From Batrachochytrium dendrobatidis JAM81 (taxonomy: Eukaryota; Chytridiomycota; Chytridiomycetes; Rhizophydiales): DNA of 64,000 bases. This document shows positions 1 through 10,757 of this stretch, piece after piece. A model generated the notes under the pieces. That model was given only the letters and a program-made list of their open reading frames with translations, made no database searches and was not told the DNA's origin. The translations under genes were made by a program, and so were the position numbers. The stretch spans positions 141,195 through 205,194 of the forward strand of contig NW_006281116.1 in assembly GCF_000203795.2 (NCBI RefSeq), written 5' to 3'. Within the stretch, counting starts at the first letter, position 1, and each line of letters begins with the position of its first letter.

Positions 1-1713
1 ATTTCATTTGTAGTGTGTCATCAAATCAGCTGTCACATTTCGATCATCCTTATCAAGTCAAGGTCAATAGTGGATGCAGTATATTTACCCAACAAGTGCC
101 GTTCGAGTACTAGTATATGATGTGGAGTTGCGAAGTCGCAATGGAAAAGGTGCACGACTGTATGGCTGAACTCCAATAACACGCAATGCTTTTCTACTTT
201 CCCCAGATTCAGATCCAGATCCAGATGAACGTTCGAGTCCCCATGCAATCTCATCTTTGAGATTCACTGAATCATCTATAGATCCATCTGGATGTAACTG
301 ATCACATGCAAACTGTAGATCTTGGAGTGGGTTATGAAAGGCACAATTGACAAACTCGACAAAATGAGCATCCGACATTTTCTTGAATAGCGATGCAAGG
401 TGTGGAGTGGTAGACCATACTAATGAAGCGTATCCTTTTGCCAGCTAATCAACCGCAACAGTTCATGCAATACATGTTGGTTACAGTATAGAAAACAACT
501 CATTAAAATAGTATTACATACAGGAAGCATCGCAATGGGTCCAGTTGGCAAAAATCGTTGCCACGCAGTGTCATTGTCAGACGCACTATCATCAACCTGT
601 AGTGTTGCTACTAGACCATGCATGTTGTAGTCCCACCCAATCGATTCAATTCCTGCAAACTCTCTGACTTTTGAATTCATTCCGTCTGCTCCAACCTAGT
701 ATACAGATTACGCGCATGTTAAATCATCTAGGCATCTAATAGAAATGAAACTACTTTACCAATACATTCCAAAGTTATACATACCAACAACTGACATGAA
801 AACTGATGTCCATTGTTTAACACCACTGTAGGAACTCCAGAGAGTGCGTCTGCTGAAATATCTGTAACAGTAGAAGAATTAAAGATGGTGATTGAAGGTG
901 TCTGCGAGACTATTTGTGCCAAACTTGCTTGAATGAGATGATTTTGAACTATCCATCCAATTGCAGGCTCTCCATGTGGTTTTAAATCTACTTGAGATGA
1001 GTCTGCATCAAATGCCATGACTCCATCAGATGATGCGTCCCATACATGCATTTTAGTGTAGGGGTGTTTTACCAAAATACGATCCCATACACCAATCTCT
1101 ACAAAAAAAGGTTAATCTCCTGGTCAGATTGTAAAAAATAAAAGTGGATTCATAATGGCATGCATTCAGATCGATGCGACTCACGATCAAGAAACAGGGC
1201 CGATCCACGAGTTATGGAGCTGACACGATTTGCAAACTGTCCAGGCATCAGCACAGGTGATTTAAAAAGATCGCCAGCTTCAATCAAGGCAATTCGTTTT
1301 CCAGAAGAATAGGGTGATTGTGCTAGTATAGAATACAATTCAAAATGGATCAAAATGGATCAAAATGGAAATCTTTAAGCAGACAATTGTCCATAAATGA
1401 CCTTGTGAACACTGAACTCATTCAATAAGGATTCAAGTAAATGCATACCCATTGCACAGGCAGCAGCAGTCCCAATGATTCCTGCTCCAACAATACATAT
1501 ATCAAAATGGTCGGTAGGCACGCCAGTGGTTGCTGATGAACTTAAGCATGCGGCAGTGGGATGCTTGAATTGAGAGAGTTGGCAAGATCCAACATTCAAC
1601 CCAAAGATAGAATCAGCACCATACAGTGTGAGTCCAAACTGATTGAACAGAGTTGGCTTGCAGATTGCCATTCTTGATACGATGCGACTTTGTTTGGCCC
1701 ATTTTCCCAGCAT
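1..1713 (-). CDS. COQ6: Ubiquinone biosynthesis monooxygenase COQ6 (partial, 3' end beyond the left edge)
   Basis: FAD-dependent monooxygenase of coenzyme Q synthesis, expected on the matrix side of the mitochondrial inner membrane. The ATG at 1713 opens a basic, hydrophobic leader like a mitochondrial presequence. It is followed by the dinucleotide-binding motif FDICIVGAGIIGTAAACAMG (about 1530-1450). Later exons give GKRIALIEAGD, the NRVSSITRGSA block, KMHVWDASSDGVMAFDAD, IGWIVQNHLIQASL, and near 85-240 SRAPFPLRL followed by RTALVG. That last stretch normally runs into the FAD-binding GDAAH motif. Here the exon stops at a GTAAAT donor near 88 and the next exon lies outside the window. At least five introns are present. 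The block order matches COQ6 rather than generic UbiH enzymes. The gene is divergent from the PDCD7-like gene. Confidence 0.9.
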
Positions 1714-1868
1714 AGCGTTTGGCTATTTTTGATGAAAACTCGATAATAAAAAGTTTCAATTCTTTACAGTTTGACAGGTTGAGCGCGAGTTGGGTTTCTG
1801 CCAATCTTCAAGCCAACAGCAGAACATCGTATTAATACATTGGAATACATTTACGTTGAACAAGACAA
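1714..1868. promoter_or_regulatory. Shared divergent promoter of COQ6 and the PDCD7-like gene
   Basis: Only 155 bp separate the two start codons, which point away from each other, so this interval must hold both core promoters and 5' leaders. No clear TATA box or known operator was recognised. The role is inferred from position only. Confidence 0.4.
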
Positions 1869-3170
1869 ATGAATTCACTAAAGAAATCTGGACTGATCAA
1901 TCCATCATCTGTAACTGCACACATCCAACATCAACCCACAACTACAAAGGCATCGGCTCATACTGCACTTGATCATGCACTTAAATCCCACAAACTACAG
2001 GAACAGTACAAAAAAGAAGAGTTGTTTTGTCGAATGAAACTATCCGAATATCGTACTATGGTGCAAGAACGAGACCAATTAAGACAGGATCTCGACAAGA
2101 TTCATCAGCATATCCAAAAAAGCATTACACTAGATCAGCTTTCTATCCAAAATGCTAAACAACTTTTAGAATTAGATCGATATCCAAATCTCCCCATAGG
2201 CGATCTTGCCTTGTATGTAAATAACGCATTAAGCGATTTAGATGTACAGATATCTGATGCAACTCTCCAGCACCACATTCAGTCCAAAGTACATCGACTT
2301 TATCGTAAAAAGGTAAATGATTCATTCTTCCTAATCTCCTGCTCATACAGAGTAGATAGAATTGGTGGGTTCATTCAAACAGCTCGAGTCCATACACATG
2401 TTGGTGTTTCAGCTTTATAACAGGTTGTTTGACTTAAATTTTATGGTTTTCGCTATATTTAGAAATGGAAACATCGACAAAAAACCAAACTGCATCACAA
2501 AAAGTTGAACGACAAAGCAACGGATACATTCAAGTCAGATCAACTTGAATCTGATTCAACATCACAAACTACTACTCTATATCAAAACATAAATTCAAAA
2601 AGCATCAGCCGTTCCACGATTGATCGCAAATGCAATGACTTGAAGAAGCAGTGCGATGATGTCAAGAATAAGTTAAAGGTGATTGAGAATTTGCTTGAAT
2701 TGTCAAACAGTCGACCATTACAAGATGAATCTTGCAATAATACAAAAACTGGATCAGCATCTACTAAAAAACTGCAGCCAATCAAAGATTCGACCGAAAA
2801 ACGAATAAAACAATTGCATCAAATCTTGACTCTAGCACGTCAATTCATCTTCACTGCATCCCAAAGTTCCTATGCACAACCAACTCGATCTGCTTTTAAA
2901 TCAACACTCAAGAAAAAAACGAATAGCCAGTTTTTTGGTCAGGCGCAGCTGTCTTTTAAAAATTTGATACATATACGGTAAGAGATTGATCACCATATGC
3001 TTGCGCTACTTTAGAATGATCAACTCACTCGTCCTAAACGGTTGCTTAGGTCGCAATGGGATGCATGCATTCAACACATCCCCGAATCTTACAAGGCATC
3101 TCCAATACCTCTAGGGTGGATTAAACCCAGCCCACCATCATCATCTGATTGGGCAGCAACACTTGCATGA
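1869..3170 (+). CDS. PDCD7 / U11-U12 snRNP 59K-like protein
   Basis: Three exons join in frame: 1869-2312, 2463-2977 and 3050-3170, giving 359 residues. The N-terminal half is a charged helical segment (LQEQYKKEELFCRMKLSEYR and onward). Exon 2 begins with a very basic stretch (KWKHRQKTKLHHKK) followed by further coiled coil. Exon 3 encodes a distinctive C-terminus: RSQWDACI, then SPIPLGWIKPSPPSSSDWA, then the stop. This Trp-Asp ... Ile-Pro-x-Gly-Trp ... Pro-Pro-Ser ... Trp-Ala pattern is what I remember of the C-terminus of PDCD7, the 59-kDa protein of the U11/U12 di-snRNP of the minor spliceosome. The exon 3 acceptor at 3048-3049 was chosen because it alone keeps this tail in frame. Function is inferred from the tail; a generic coiled-coil protein is the alternative. 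Confidence 0.5.
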
Positions 3171-3472
3171 TATTCATATCTCTTAATTCTTCAAGCCCTA
3201 ACCATATACCAATTTAAAACTAACAAGTGGCTCAATATTAAAAAATTGCAAAAAATATGCATGCATTCGAGATTTCGTAATAGAAAATATAAACTCAACA
3301 AATCGCATTTGTCCTATTTTTTCCCAAGAAGGTTATTTTTACTGCCGCCCCTACTATAAAAATAGGTCAGCATATTTCCATTTAAACCTAGGCATTAGAT
3401 TGCAAGAATAACCACTCGAAAACAGCACATCTAATTCGTCTATAGCGCAACATATTCAAAACCAGCAACTTA
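3171..3472. other. Intergenic spacer between convergent genes
   Basis: About 300 bp of AT-rich DNA between the PDCD7-like stop and the septin stop. It should hold both 3' UTRs. No RNA gene or repeat seen. The septin could splice once more at a GTAAGT that overlaps its TAA at about 3473, which would extend it into this spacer. Confidence 0.5.
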
Positions 3473-5880
3473 CGTAATAGCAAGCTCATTCACAGATTGT
3501 TCCTCAGTTTCAACAGCACGACGAAGGGCCTCAAGTTCCTCCATCATTTTTTGTCTAGTATTGTTTAAAGCGTCCTCACGTTCACTACGACATAGTTAGT
3601 TGTCGCAAAAAACCCCAATTTATTGAAAACAATATATGTTAGTATAGTTCAAACAGTCAAGAAAATTGGTCATGTCAAAAGTGTTTGGCTTACCGGAGGT
3701 TCAGTTCCTTTTCGCGAACCTTGGCTACAAATCTCTGACGCATATCATCCTCCTTGCGCTGCATATCCTCAGCAAGAGAACGCTTGGCAGTGTCAACGCG
3801 AGTTTCATAGTAATCATCACAGGCAAGGAATGACTCTGGACGTTGGTTTCCGCGGATTTTAATACCACGATACTGCGAATAGTGGACAGTATGGGTTGTA
3901 TCAATGAGATCTTGCATGTTGGTTCTTTATGCAAAAATCCAAATTTACAATTTTAAAAAGATGAGTCAGTGTTTCAAGTCCCTTGCAAATTGGCATGAAG
4001 AAACACACGATACCATGCACAATGCAACAATACTGACCTGATCAAAAGCTCGCGAAGATGAACAAAGTCACAGTGAGCTGGATTTTCAACTAAATATACC
4101 AGTATTCAAAGCATGAGTCTATTGTCAATCATCTAATCTAAAAAAATACAAACCTTCGACAGTGCCCCATCTATAGGATCTGCCGCGAACTTCCTTTCCT
4201 CCAACGTTGACAAGAGAGTCGCTTCCAATAACAGTAAAAGGAATATATCTCTCAATATTTGGAACAAAGTCGCGATCTTCTGCATGGTGATTGGGATAAA
4301 CACGGATGTCATATGTACCAAAATCGCGTAAAATCTAGTTGAATCCCAAATACCAGTAGTTTAGATTTTTGTTATACATTTTTTGACAAGGATTGAGAGG
4401 TAAGCTGAGCTAAAATCTTACCGCTTGCTTATAGGCAATAGCCTCTTCTGGGGCTAATGAATCTGCCTTTCCAATAACAGGAACAACATTTACTTTGGCA
4501 GAGAGACGCTGAAGAAACTCCAGATCAAGATCGCGAAGACTAAAAATGCCAAACTTGATTAGAAACGGTTACAGTATGGTGCTGAAAACAAGTCATTTAA
4601 ATCATTCGTTTAATAAACTTGCCGACTACCGCCAGTTGGGGGAAGAAAATACAAAAGAGCGTGCACACGGGTGTCGGGGATGTTTTGACGAACCTGCTGA
4701 CTCTTTTCGGCGGCAAGATACTGGTCGTACTGTGAATCAATATAATTGATTATAGGTTCGAAGCTGTGGTAGATGAGCCACGAAATCAGTAGATTCAATT
4801 TAGTGCACAATAAAAAAGATTATTGCTTTAATATCCCAATCTAATCATGAAATGGATAAAGACATATCGTTTGAAAAATTGACTCACTTTGTTTCACGAT
4901 TGAGTTGGTCGCCAAATCCAGGTGTATCAATGACAGTTAGCATCAAAGTTACTCCTTCTTCAGTCAACTCTGTACGTTGCATATGCAAACCAATGGTTAA
5001 ATGTCAGTCACTAAGCATATATACAAAATACAGCCATGATGAAAGTGAATCTGTAGCCAAACTCCCAAGTCAGTGCAGATAGTTTGGTCAAACATTTCCA
5101 ATAGTCAATGAGGGTTTGGAATTTAAACAGAAATGAGGCTTTTGTGGCGCTGCATTCTGAAGACTTGATAAAAGTCTAGAATGCAGCCATTCTAGTATCT
5201 TATTAAAGCCATATGCAGTCAACCTTGAACAATGATAAAGTAGAATAGACTAACAGAACAAACTCAGTGGTGAATGCATACCATAAGTGGTAGGATTGAC
5301 AGTGACGGTTTTTGAAGCCGACAAATTCTTTTGTCCACGACCCTCACTCAGGTTAGTGTTGAATAGAGTATTAAGAAAGGTTGTCTTGCCCAGACCAGAC
5401 TCGCCTGCATTGATTATCATTCATGAGTGACGGTTAGTCTATTATAAACATGCATGACACCATTGTCTTGTCAGTATCTTACCAACGACCATCAAATTGA
5501 ACGTATAAGGCAGTCTTTTGGAGCGACGCACTCGCTGGATAGGCAGCTCAGAAATGCCAAGGGATTCATTGGGTCTTATAGCTACTGAGCGAGGGAGTTT
5601 CCATGGTCCTGGGTCTGGATTCTGGCCTCTGAATTGAAGAGCGTATTCCTGATAGCAACAGTAACCATCAGTAGTTGCAGCCACGATTTGTTGTAGGTTT
5701 GGTCGAGTATACAAGATACAGGTGGGATTAGCACAAAACAGTAATCAATCAAATGGTTATCTATCAGGAATGTAGCTGCTCATAGATCTAGATTGTCATC
5801 TACAATCCAAGTGCATCAAGAGTGGGTTTGTTGGGAGTGGCCTTCAATAAACTGGCAGTGTTTGTCGGGAATTGACACAT
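3472..5880 (-). CDS. Septin GTPase
   Basis: Septins polymerise into filaments and rings at the cell cortex and division site. The G domain is clear: FNLMVVG, then after an intron GESGLGKTTFLNTLF (P-loop), VIDTPGFGD (switch II), the septin block PDTRVHALLYFLPPTGG, then VVPVIGKADS (the G4 AKAD-type motif) and RSYRWGTVEV (septin unique element). A C-terminal coiled coil (EKELNLREREDALNN ... MMEELEALRRAVETEE) ends near 3473. The P-loop and core exons are certain. The 5' end is not: no ATG precedes the first long exon in frame, and the best model starts at an ATG at 5880 and splices into the exon at GQNPDPGPW. One intron after PPTGGSR needs a GC donor (GCAAGT) to keep frame. The usual PTGH histidine is Gly here. 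Septin subgroup not decided. Confidence 0.88.
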
Positions 5881-6060
5881 GAAAGTTACTGCAACAACAG
5901 ATTGTGAATTGATAGGAATCATGCAGTGACTTACAAGTGGCATGGATGAAGATGTCAGATGGAATGTTTGGCAGCAATTTGGTTCATGTTTAATATTTAA
6001 AGGCGACTCAAATTTACAGTCTGTCCACCATTTATACAGAGTCTGTCCACCATTGTTGAT
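5881..6060. promoter_or_regulatory. Divergent promoter between septin and mL50-like gene
   Basis: Roughly 180-220 bp lie between the proposed septin start and the first ATGs of the mL50-like gene. The interval contains a short direct repeat of an ACAGTCTGTCCACCATT-type unit at about 6018-6055. Regulatory role inferred from position. Confidence 0.35.
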
Positions 6061-7333
6061 ATGCAATTTTGTTTTCTTTCCTTTATACGTTTTGGTTCAA
6101 CAATGCCATTGATTCGTACTATGCTACGCTCTATGCGTCAAACTGCTCTGACCACTAAAGCATTTCGGATCCCTTCTACATGTTGCTTGGATTTATTGAG
6201 AGGTTTTTCCAATGTATCTTTTCAACAGGTTTCACATATGGAACCCTCTTCTATGACCCAGCTTCACGATGGCATTGATGCTCCATCTAAAACAAGTTCC
6301 AGGTAAAATAATATTTTGTTTTCTGTAATTATACAAATGCTATTGATTTGTATTACTTTGATTTAGTGTTTTTGGTTTAGATCCAACCGCATATTCACTT
6401 GATCGCAGTATGAATTATTTGCTGATGTCTGCATATTACTTATACATACATTAGAGTTACAAAAATCCCTACTACAGATATTTCAAAAGCAGTTGAAAAA
6501 GTTGTTTACAAATATGTAGATTGCTCATCAGATAACTGGAAACAAGTTCAGCTTGCTAGCCCTTCACTCAAATTTCGGGTATAAAATGTGTCTTGGTTTG
6601 TATCTTACAGCTGTATTCATATAAATGGAACTTTTCTGTATCTTGAAGCTACTGTTTTGCTTTGAGATATACAGTATTTGAATGATTGACTCCGATTGGC
6701 ATGTTTAATTCTTGTTCCAAACAACGTGTATCATATGATACATAATCAAACTATAGTTTTGAATCCTCTCTTTTTCCTCATTCGGCAGTCATACATTGTA
6801 CAATCACCAAGTTGGAACCTAGATTCATTCATTACAATCCAAATACTGGGTTGTTTTCAAGAAAACAATGTTGTCCAGTAGATTTAGTGCAAATTATTAT
6901 TTCATGAGATTGGCCGTCTATTATGTATTTTGACACCCTTATTTAGCGCTCCATTCTATGTGAATACAGTTGTAAATTGTAGTCATTTAAACTAACTGTT
7001 TTAAATATTGTAATTATATTACCAAACTTTGTAATTTAGATTGTATTTGATGCCATGATTTCCACTGGACGATCTGTATCAAGCGCAGAACTGTCCAACT
7101 TGTTTACTACGCAAGACTTGTTGAATCTCTTGCTAGAGGAACAACGCTCATCGTCTTACAATCCCTTCTCTGGACGAAATGAGATTGAAGAGTTGCTACT
7201 GGACGAAGAAAGCAAGAGCATACTTCCACCCAATATCACATACACCAACGAGTCTTCATTCAAAGCTCGTGTTCAGCCTGAACCTATTTTTGACGATACT
7301 CTTCCAACCATTGTTCGTGCTTCTATAGTTTAA
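6061..7333 (+). CDS. Mitochondrial large-subunit ribosomal protein mL50-like (fungal MRPL13)
   Basis: Translation may start at 6061 or, better, at the ATG at 6103, which opens a basic leader without acidic residues (MPLIRTMLRSMRQTALTTKA), typical of mitochondrial import. Four exons: to about 6302; a short exon starting about 6366 (VFGLDPTAYSLDR); about 6477-6578 (ISKAVEKVVYKYVDCSSDNWKQV ... LKFR); and about 7039-7333 (IVFDAMISTGRSVSSAEL ... SNLFTTQDLLNLLLEE). The LKF-[RIV]-VFDA ... VSSAELSNLFTTQDL segment resembles the conserved core of the mL50 family. The third intron is about 460 bp and carries an inserted inverted-repeat element. Product assignment is by remembered family pattern and is moderate. 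Confidence 0.5.
6608..6972. mobile_element. MITE copy 1, inside an mL50-like intron
   Basis: A 365-bp element flanked by TA on both sides (6606-6607 and 6973-6974). Left terminus CAGCTGTATTCATATAAATG; right terminus, read inward on the other strand, CAACTGTATTCACATAGAATG, so the ends are imperfect inverted repeats. The TA duplication and CAG start fit a Tc1/mariner-type non-autonomous element. No transposase ORF. Related copies are listed separately. Confidence 0.75.
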
Positions 7334-8020
7334 ACTAAATATTAATAAAAAAGGCAGCTCAAAGTAATACAACGATTGCTGATTTTACTTTTGAATAGTC
7401 TAATGCTATTGCAAATATTTTATTCAAGCTTGATTAGCAAAAAAGTTGGTAATGAGTACCAGACTTGAAGATGAAACACTTTAGTTTTTATACAAAACTT
7501 GTCGAGTTTTGTCAAGGAGTTCAAAAACAATGTTGTTCAGTAGATTTAATGCAAATTATTATTTCATGAGATTGGCTGTCTATTATGTATTTTAACACCC
7601 TTATTTAACGCTCCATTTTACGTGAATACAGTTGTAAAAATTCTTTTCAAAAACTGACCAAACAGAATTTCCCAAGAATGGGCAAGGTAACGTTTGAAGC
7701 CAATTGAACTGCTTTCACAGCGTATCATAAGCATGGCTTTGATCAAGAGTGTACTTTTAGCTCTTTAATTTTCTGGTATTGTATTTTGAGACTACGGTCC
7801 AGCTTGAAAGCTCATTGATACAGATGAAACCACTAGAAACCATTTGATCCATTCAAGTGTTTTAGTAGGAGTTGAAACCAAACCGCATTCGTTTTTGGAT
7901 GACTCTATGCATTGCTATTTAGTGGACTGAAGGAATCCAACTTAATTGTGCGTCATGATCGTATATCTGCTACTAATTTTACAATTTATTCAACTTTTAT
8001 TTTCATTGTGAACCAATTTC
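7334..8020. other. Intergenic region with a MITE fragment
   Basis: About 690 bp between the mL50-like gene and NOC4. It contains the right-hand fragment of a MITE (separate entry). Nothing else was recognised. It should include the mL50-like 3' UTR and the NOC4 promoter. Confidence 0.5.
7526..7634. mobile_element. MITE copy 2, right-end fragment
   Basis: About 109 bp nearly identical to the right end of copy 1 (6860-6972), including the stretch TTATTTCATGAGATTGGC and the terminus ACGTGAATACAGTTG followed by TA at 7635-7636. No matching left terminus was found nearby, so this copy is truncated. It lies about 560 bp from copy 1 in the same orientation. Confidence 0.7.
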
Positions 8021-10326
8021 ATGCTACTTGAAAACTGTCAAATCCAGATTACTCCAGAAAGTATTCGTCAGATTTCCAAAGGTTGTCTGACTGACAATGC
8101 CAACCTTAATGATATTTTGAGTTTACTAAAGTATTGCAAAGTAAGTATATATTTAAAACCAGTGTGCCGATGCACTAATAGGCTGTATTATGATTATTCA
8201 AGTCTGCATTCAGAAATCATTACTAAAGTAGTTGCTATAGAGTCCAAGTCCAGACATTGCACATGCAGCAATTACATCCCTTCAGTTTGTTTTTTCTAAA
8301 CTGATTGCTTCTGGAATGCTGGAAAAGCGCCAATCTGACGGAAAATCTAGTACTGAGCTTGCTACATGGCTTCGCGAAAATCGTGCTCAATATTTCGAGG
8401 TATTACGAGAAACCATGTCACACACGGAACCCAGATTGCAGGTAATTCAACAGTTTGTGTAGTTGTGCTAGATTGCAAACTTGCATAGTTTTCTTTTCTA
8501 ATTGCTGTACATTACATATAAATCGCAATTAGCTTGTTTCGTTTGAAAAGCATATTCAGCTACTTAAAAATATTGCTGAGCATCACAATGAATTTCAGAG
8601 CAACCTATTTCTTCCCCTTGTTGAAGTACTATTGTGTCAAGAATCCATATCAGGGCCACTATTGGCAAAGGTTGTGCACACTCTCAACAAACATGATGAT
8701 CTTCGCTTCTTTTTTTTCCGTAGTGCTTCGTAAGTTCAAATATGTAAACCTTTGTATTCTTCACTATTTAAAACTGATTTAACTTTATCTGGTTTGCGAC
8801 TTATTTGATCTGCAGCAAGGTCTTGACTGATCAGTATTCGGGGAAAAAAACAGTACGCATTTTAAATAGTTGTGATAAAAAGCGTCGCATTTAAATTTAG
8901 CAATGTCTTGATGTACTAACTTGAAACCATGATGTTGTAGGAATCCACTCCTCTTATAAACATTCAAAACGCATATACAATTATCAGCAAATTATCTCCA
9001 GCACCAGATTCTTTTGACTCAATGAAACTGCTTTGTGAATATAATTTGGCTGAAGGCAAGGATGAAAATCCCAACCCGTTTACGCAACCCACCATTTATT
9101 GTCGCGCCTTTAGTAATTGCTGGCTTGCATTCATGCGACATTCACTACCTAGAGAGATTTACAAAAGTTGCCTAGAGTCCCTTCATCAAAAAATCATTCC
9201 ATACCTTTCCAAGCCTGTACTTTTGATGGATTTCTTAGTTGATGCTTACAACACGGGTATGAATTGACGATAAAGCAGCACCAAACTGTTTAGATGAAGT
9301 CACTAAACAGCATTTCCGAATTTTTGATTTGACTAGATGGAATTATTCGCTTACTGGCTCTTAATGGCATTTTTACGCTGATTACTGAGCACAACTTGGA
9401 CTATCCTGACTTTTATGCCAAGCTATATGCCTTGTTTGACTCCAATCTGCTACATTACAAATACCGTGCTCGTTTTTTCAGATTGGCTGATATTTTTCTT
9501 TCTTCCTCGTAAGTTTGATGGTTTAAACGTTTGCTTGCTCCATACATTTCAAGGGTGATGTTTTGCAGCATCATTTCAATGTTTGGGCATTTCCCCTGTC
9601 ATTCATCTTATGATGTCACTTGTCGGCTTAACCTTTCATGACATACTATGTAGATACCTTCCATCATATCTGGTTGCAGCATTTGTCAAACGTATGGGAC
9701 GCTTGTGCTTGACAGCTCCGCCTGCAGGAATCATTATGATCCTTCCTTTTATTTTTAATCTAATGAAAAGACATCCATCTTCGATTCAACTCATTCATAC
9801 GCGACAAGAGAATTTGGAGCAAATGTCTGGTAGGCACATTTTGTTTTTTGATTGAATGTACCATACTTTGCAAGACCATCGACTTTGTCACTAATTCAAA
9901 GCCATTGTAAAACAACAGATCCGTTTGATTTTACTGAAATGGATCCTAGCAAATGCAATGCTCAAGAAAGCTATCTTTGGGAAATCCAGGCATTACAGAT
10001 GCATGCTGTTCCTACTGTATCTGGTTTAGCTCGTGTGTTTCAAGATTCACTAGCCAAGCCTTTGTATGATCTCGAGGATTTCATGGATTATACATACAAA
10101 TCGGTATGTAGAGTAGATCGATTTTATTTTTACAAAGCATCCGACCTTGTACGATTGTTGTATATGCCAATGTGCTAATTCAACTATTTTTGGCATTAAA
10201 TATTTGTAGATGGTTGATTCCGAAGTGAATCTCAAGAAACGCAAGTTTCTTGAAGAGGAACCTCCAGCAGTCAGTATTAAAGTGAATCAAGAGTGGCTCA
10301 ATGGCACTCTTTGGGTAGAAGCTTGA
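8021..10326 (+). CDS. NOC4: Nucleolar complex protein NOC4 (CBF/Mak21 family)
   Basis: Noc4 pairs with Nop14 and acts in 40S subunit maturation and export. The ATG at 8021 opens MLLENCQIQITPESIRQISK; the stop is at 10324-10326. About nine exons, several in the regions 8021-8140, 8250-8440, 8530-8730, 8940-9255, 9340-9510, 9570-9830, 9920-10100 and 10210-10326. The conserved CBF/Mak21 core is visible: GIIRLLALNGIFTLI, then YPDFYAKLYALFD, then HYKYRARFFRLADIFLSSS, LPSYLVAAFVKRMGRLCL, and APPAGIIMILPFIFNLMKRH. The Noc4-type ending follows: QESYLWEIQALQMHAVPTVS, LARVFQDSLAKPLYDLEDFM, DYTYKS. That ending distinguishes it from Noc3 and Mak21. Confident. Confidence 0.93.
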
Positions 10327-10757
10327 ATTAAACATGTGTTTGCACTGGTTGCATTGATATGCACGTTTCTGATTTATGTTGATACTGCCTTTTTCAAACT
10401 GGAGATTCTTTTGAAGTTGAATGGCTGATACTTATTTTTATTTTTTAACAAGTAATTCATTTACTATACTGAAACTGCAATCCATAGATCTGAATATGCT
10501 CAACTTTGATAGAATGCATTGCCATGTTTATTCAATTTTATTTTCCAAAATCTCGCACAACGCAAGATGCCATATAAATAATACAACTAATATACTGAGT
10601 GACATAGATGGCGTCGAGTCCATTAACAATACATTACAAAAATATTAAATTTTAAATCGATGTCGGATTGACTACAAGCATGAGTACTGAATGCAAGAAT
10701 CCGCAAGTTTGAATTTGGAGAATAAAATTCTTGCCATTCTTTGAAAACTCGACTTGG
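10327..10757. other. Intergenic region between NOC4 and FIP1
   Basis: About 430 bp, AT-rich, between two genes on the same strand. It should hold the NOC4 3' UTR and the FIP1 promoter. No repeat, RNA gene or second coding sequence seen. Confidence 0.5.

Noticed and set aside
1330..1372. Short ATCAAAATGG repeat, three units
   Set aside because: It lies in a COQ6 intron, is only about 30 bp long and is ordinary simple sequence.
2978..3014. A 37-bp intron in the PDCD7-like gene using the first TTAG
   Set aside because: It leads out of frame to an early stop. The acceptor at 3048-3049 gives a 72-bp intron and a conserved tail.
5442..5714. Septin start at a TTG codon at 5714
   Set aside because: Non-ATG initiation is unlikely here. 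An upstream exon with ATG at 5880 spliced through a GTAGAT donor is more plausible, though unproven.
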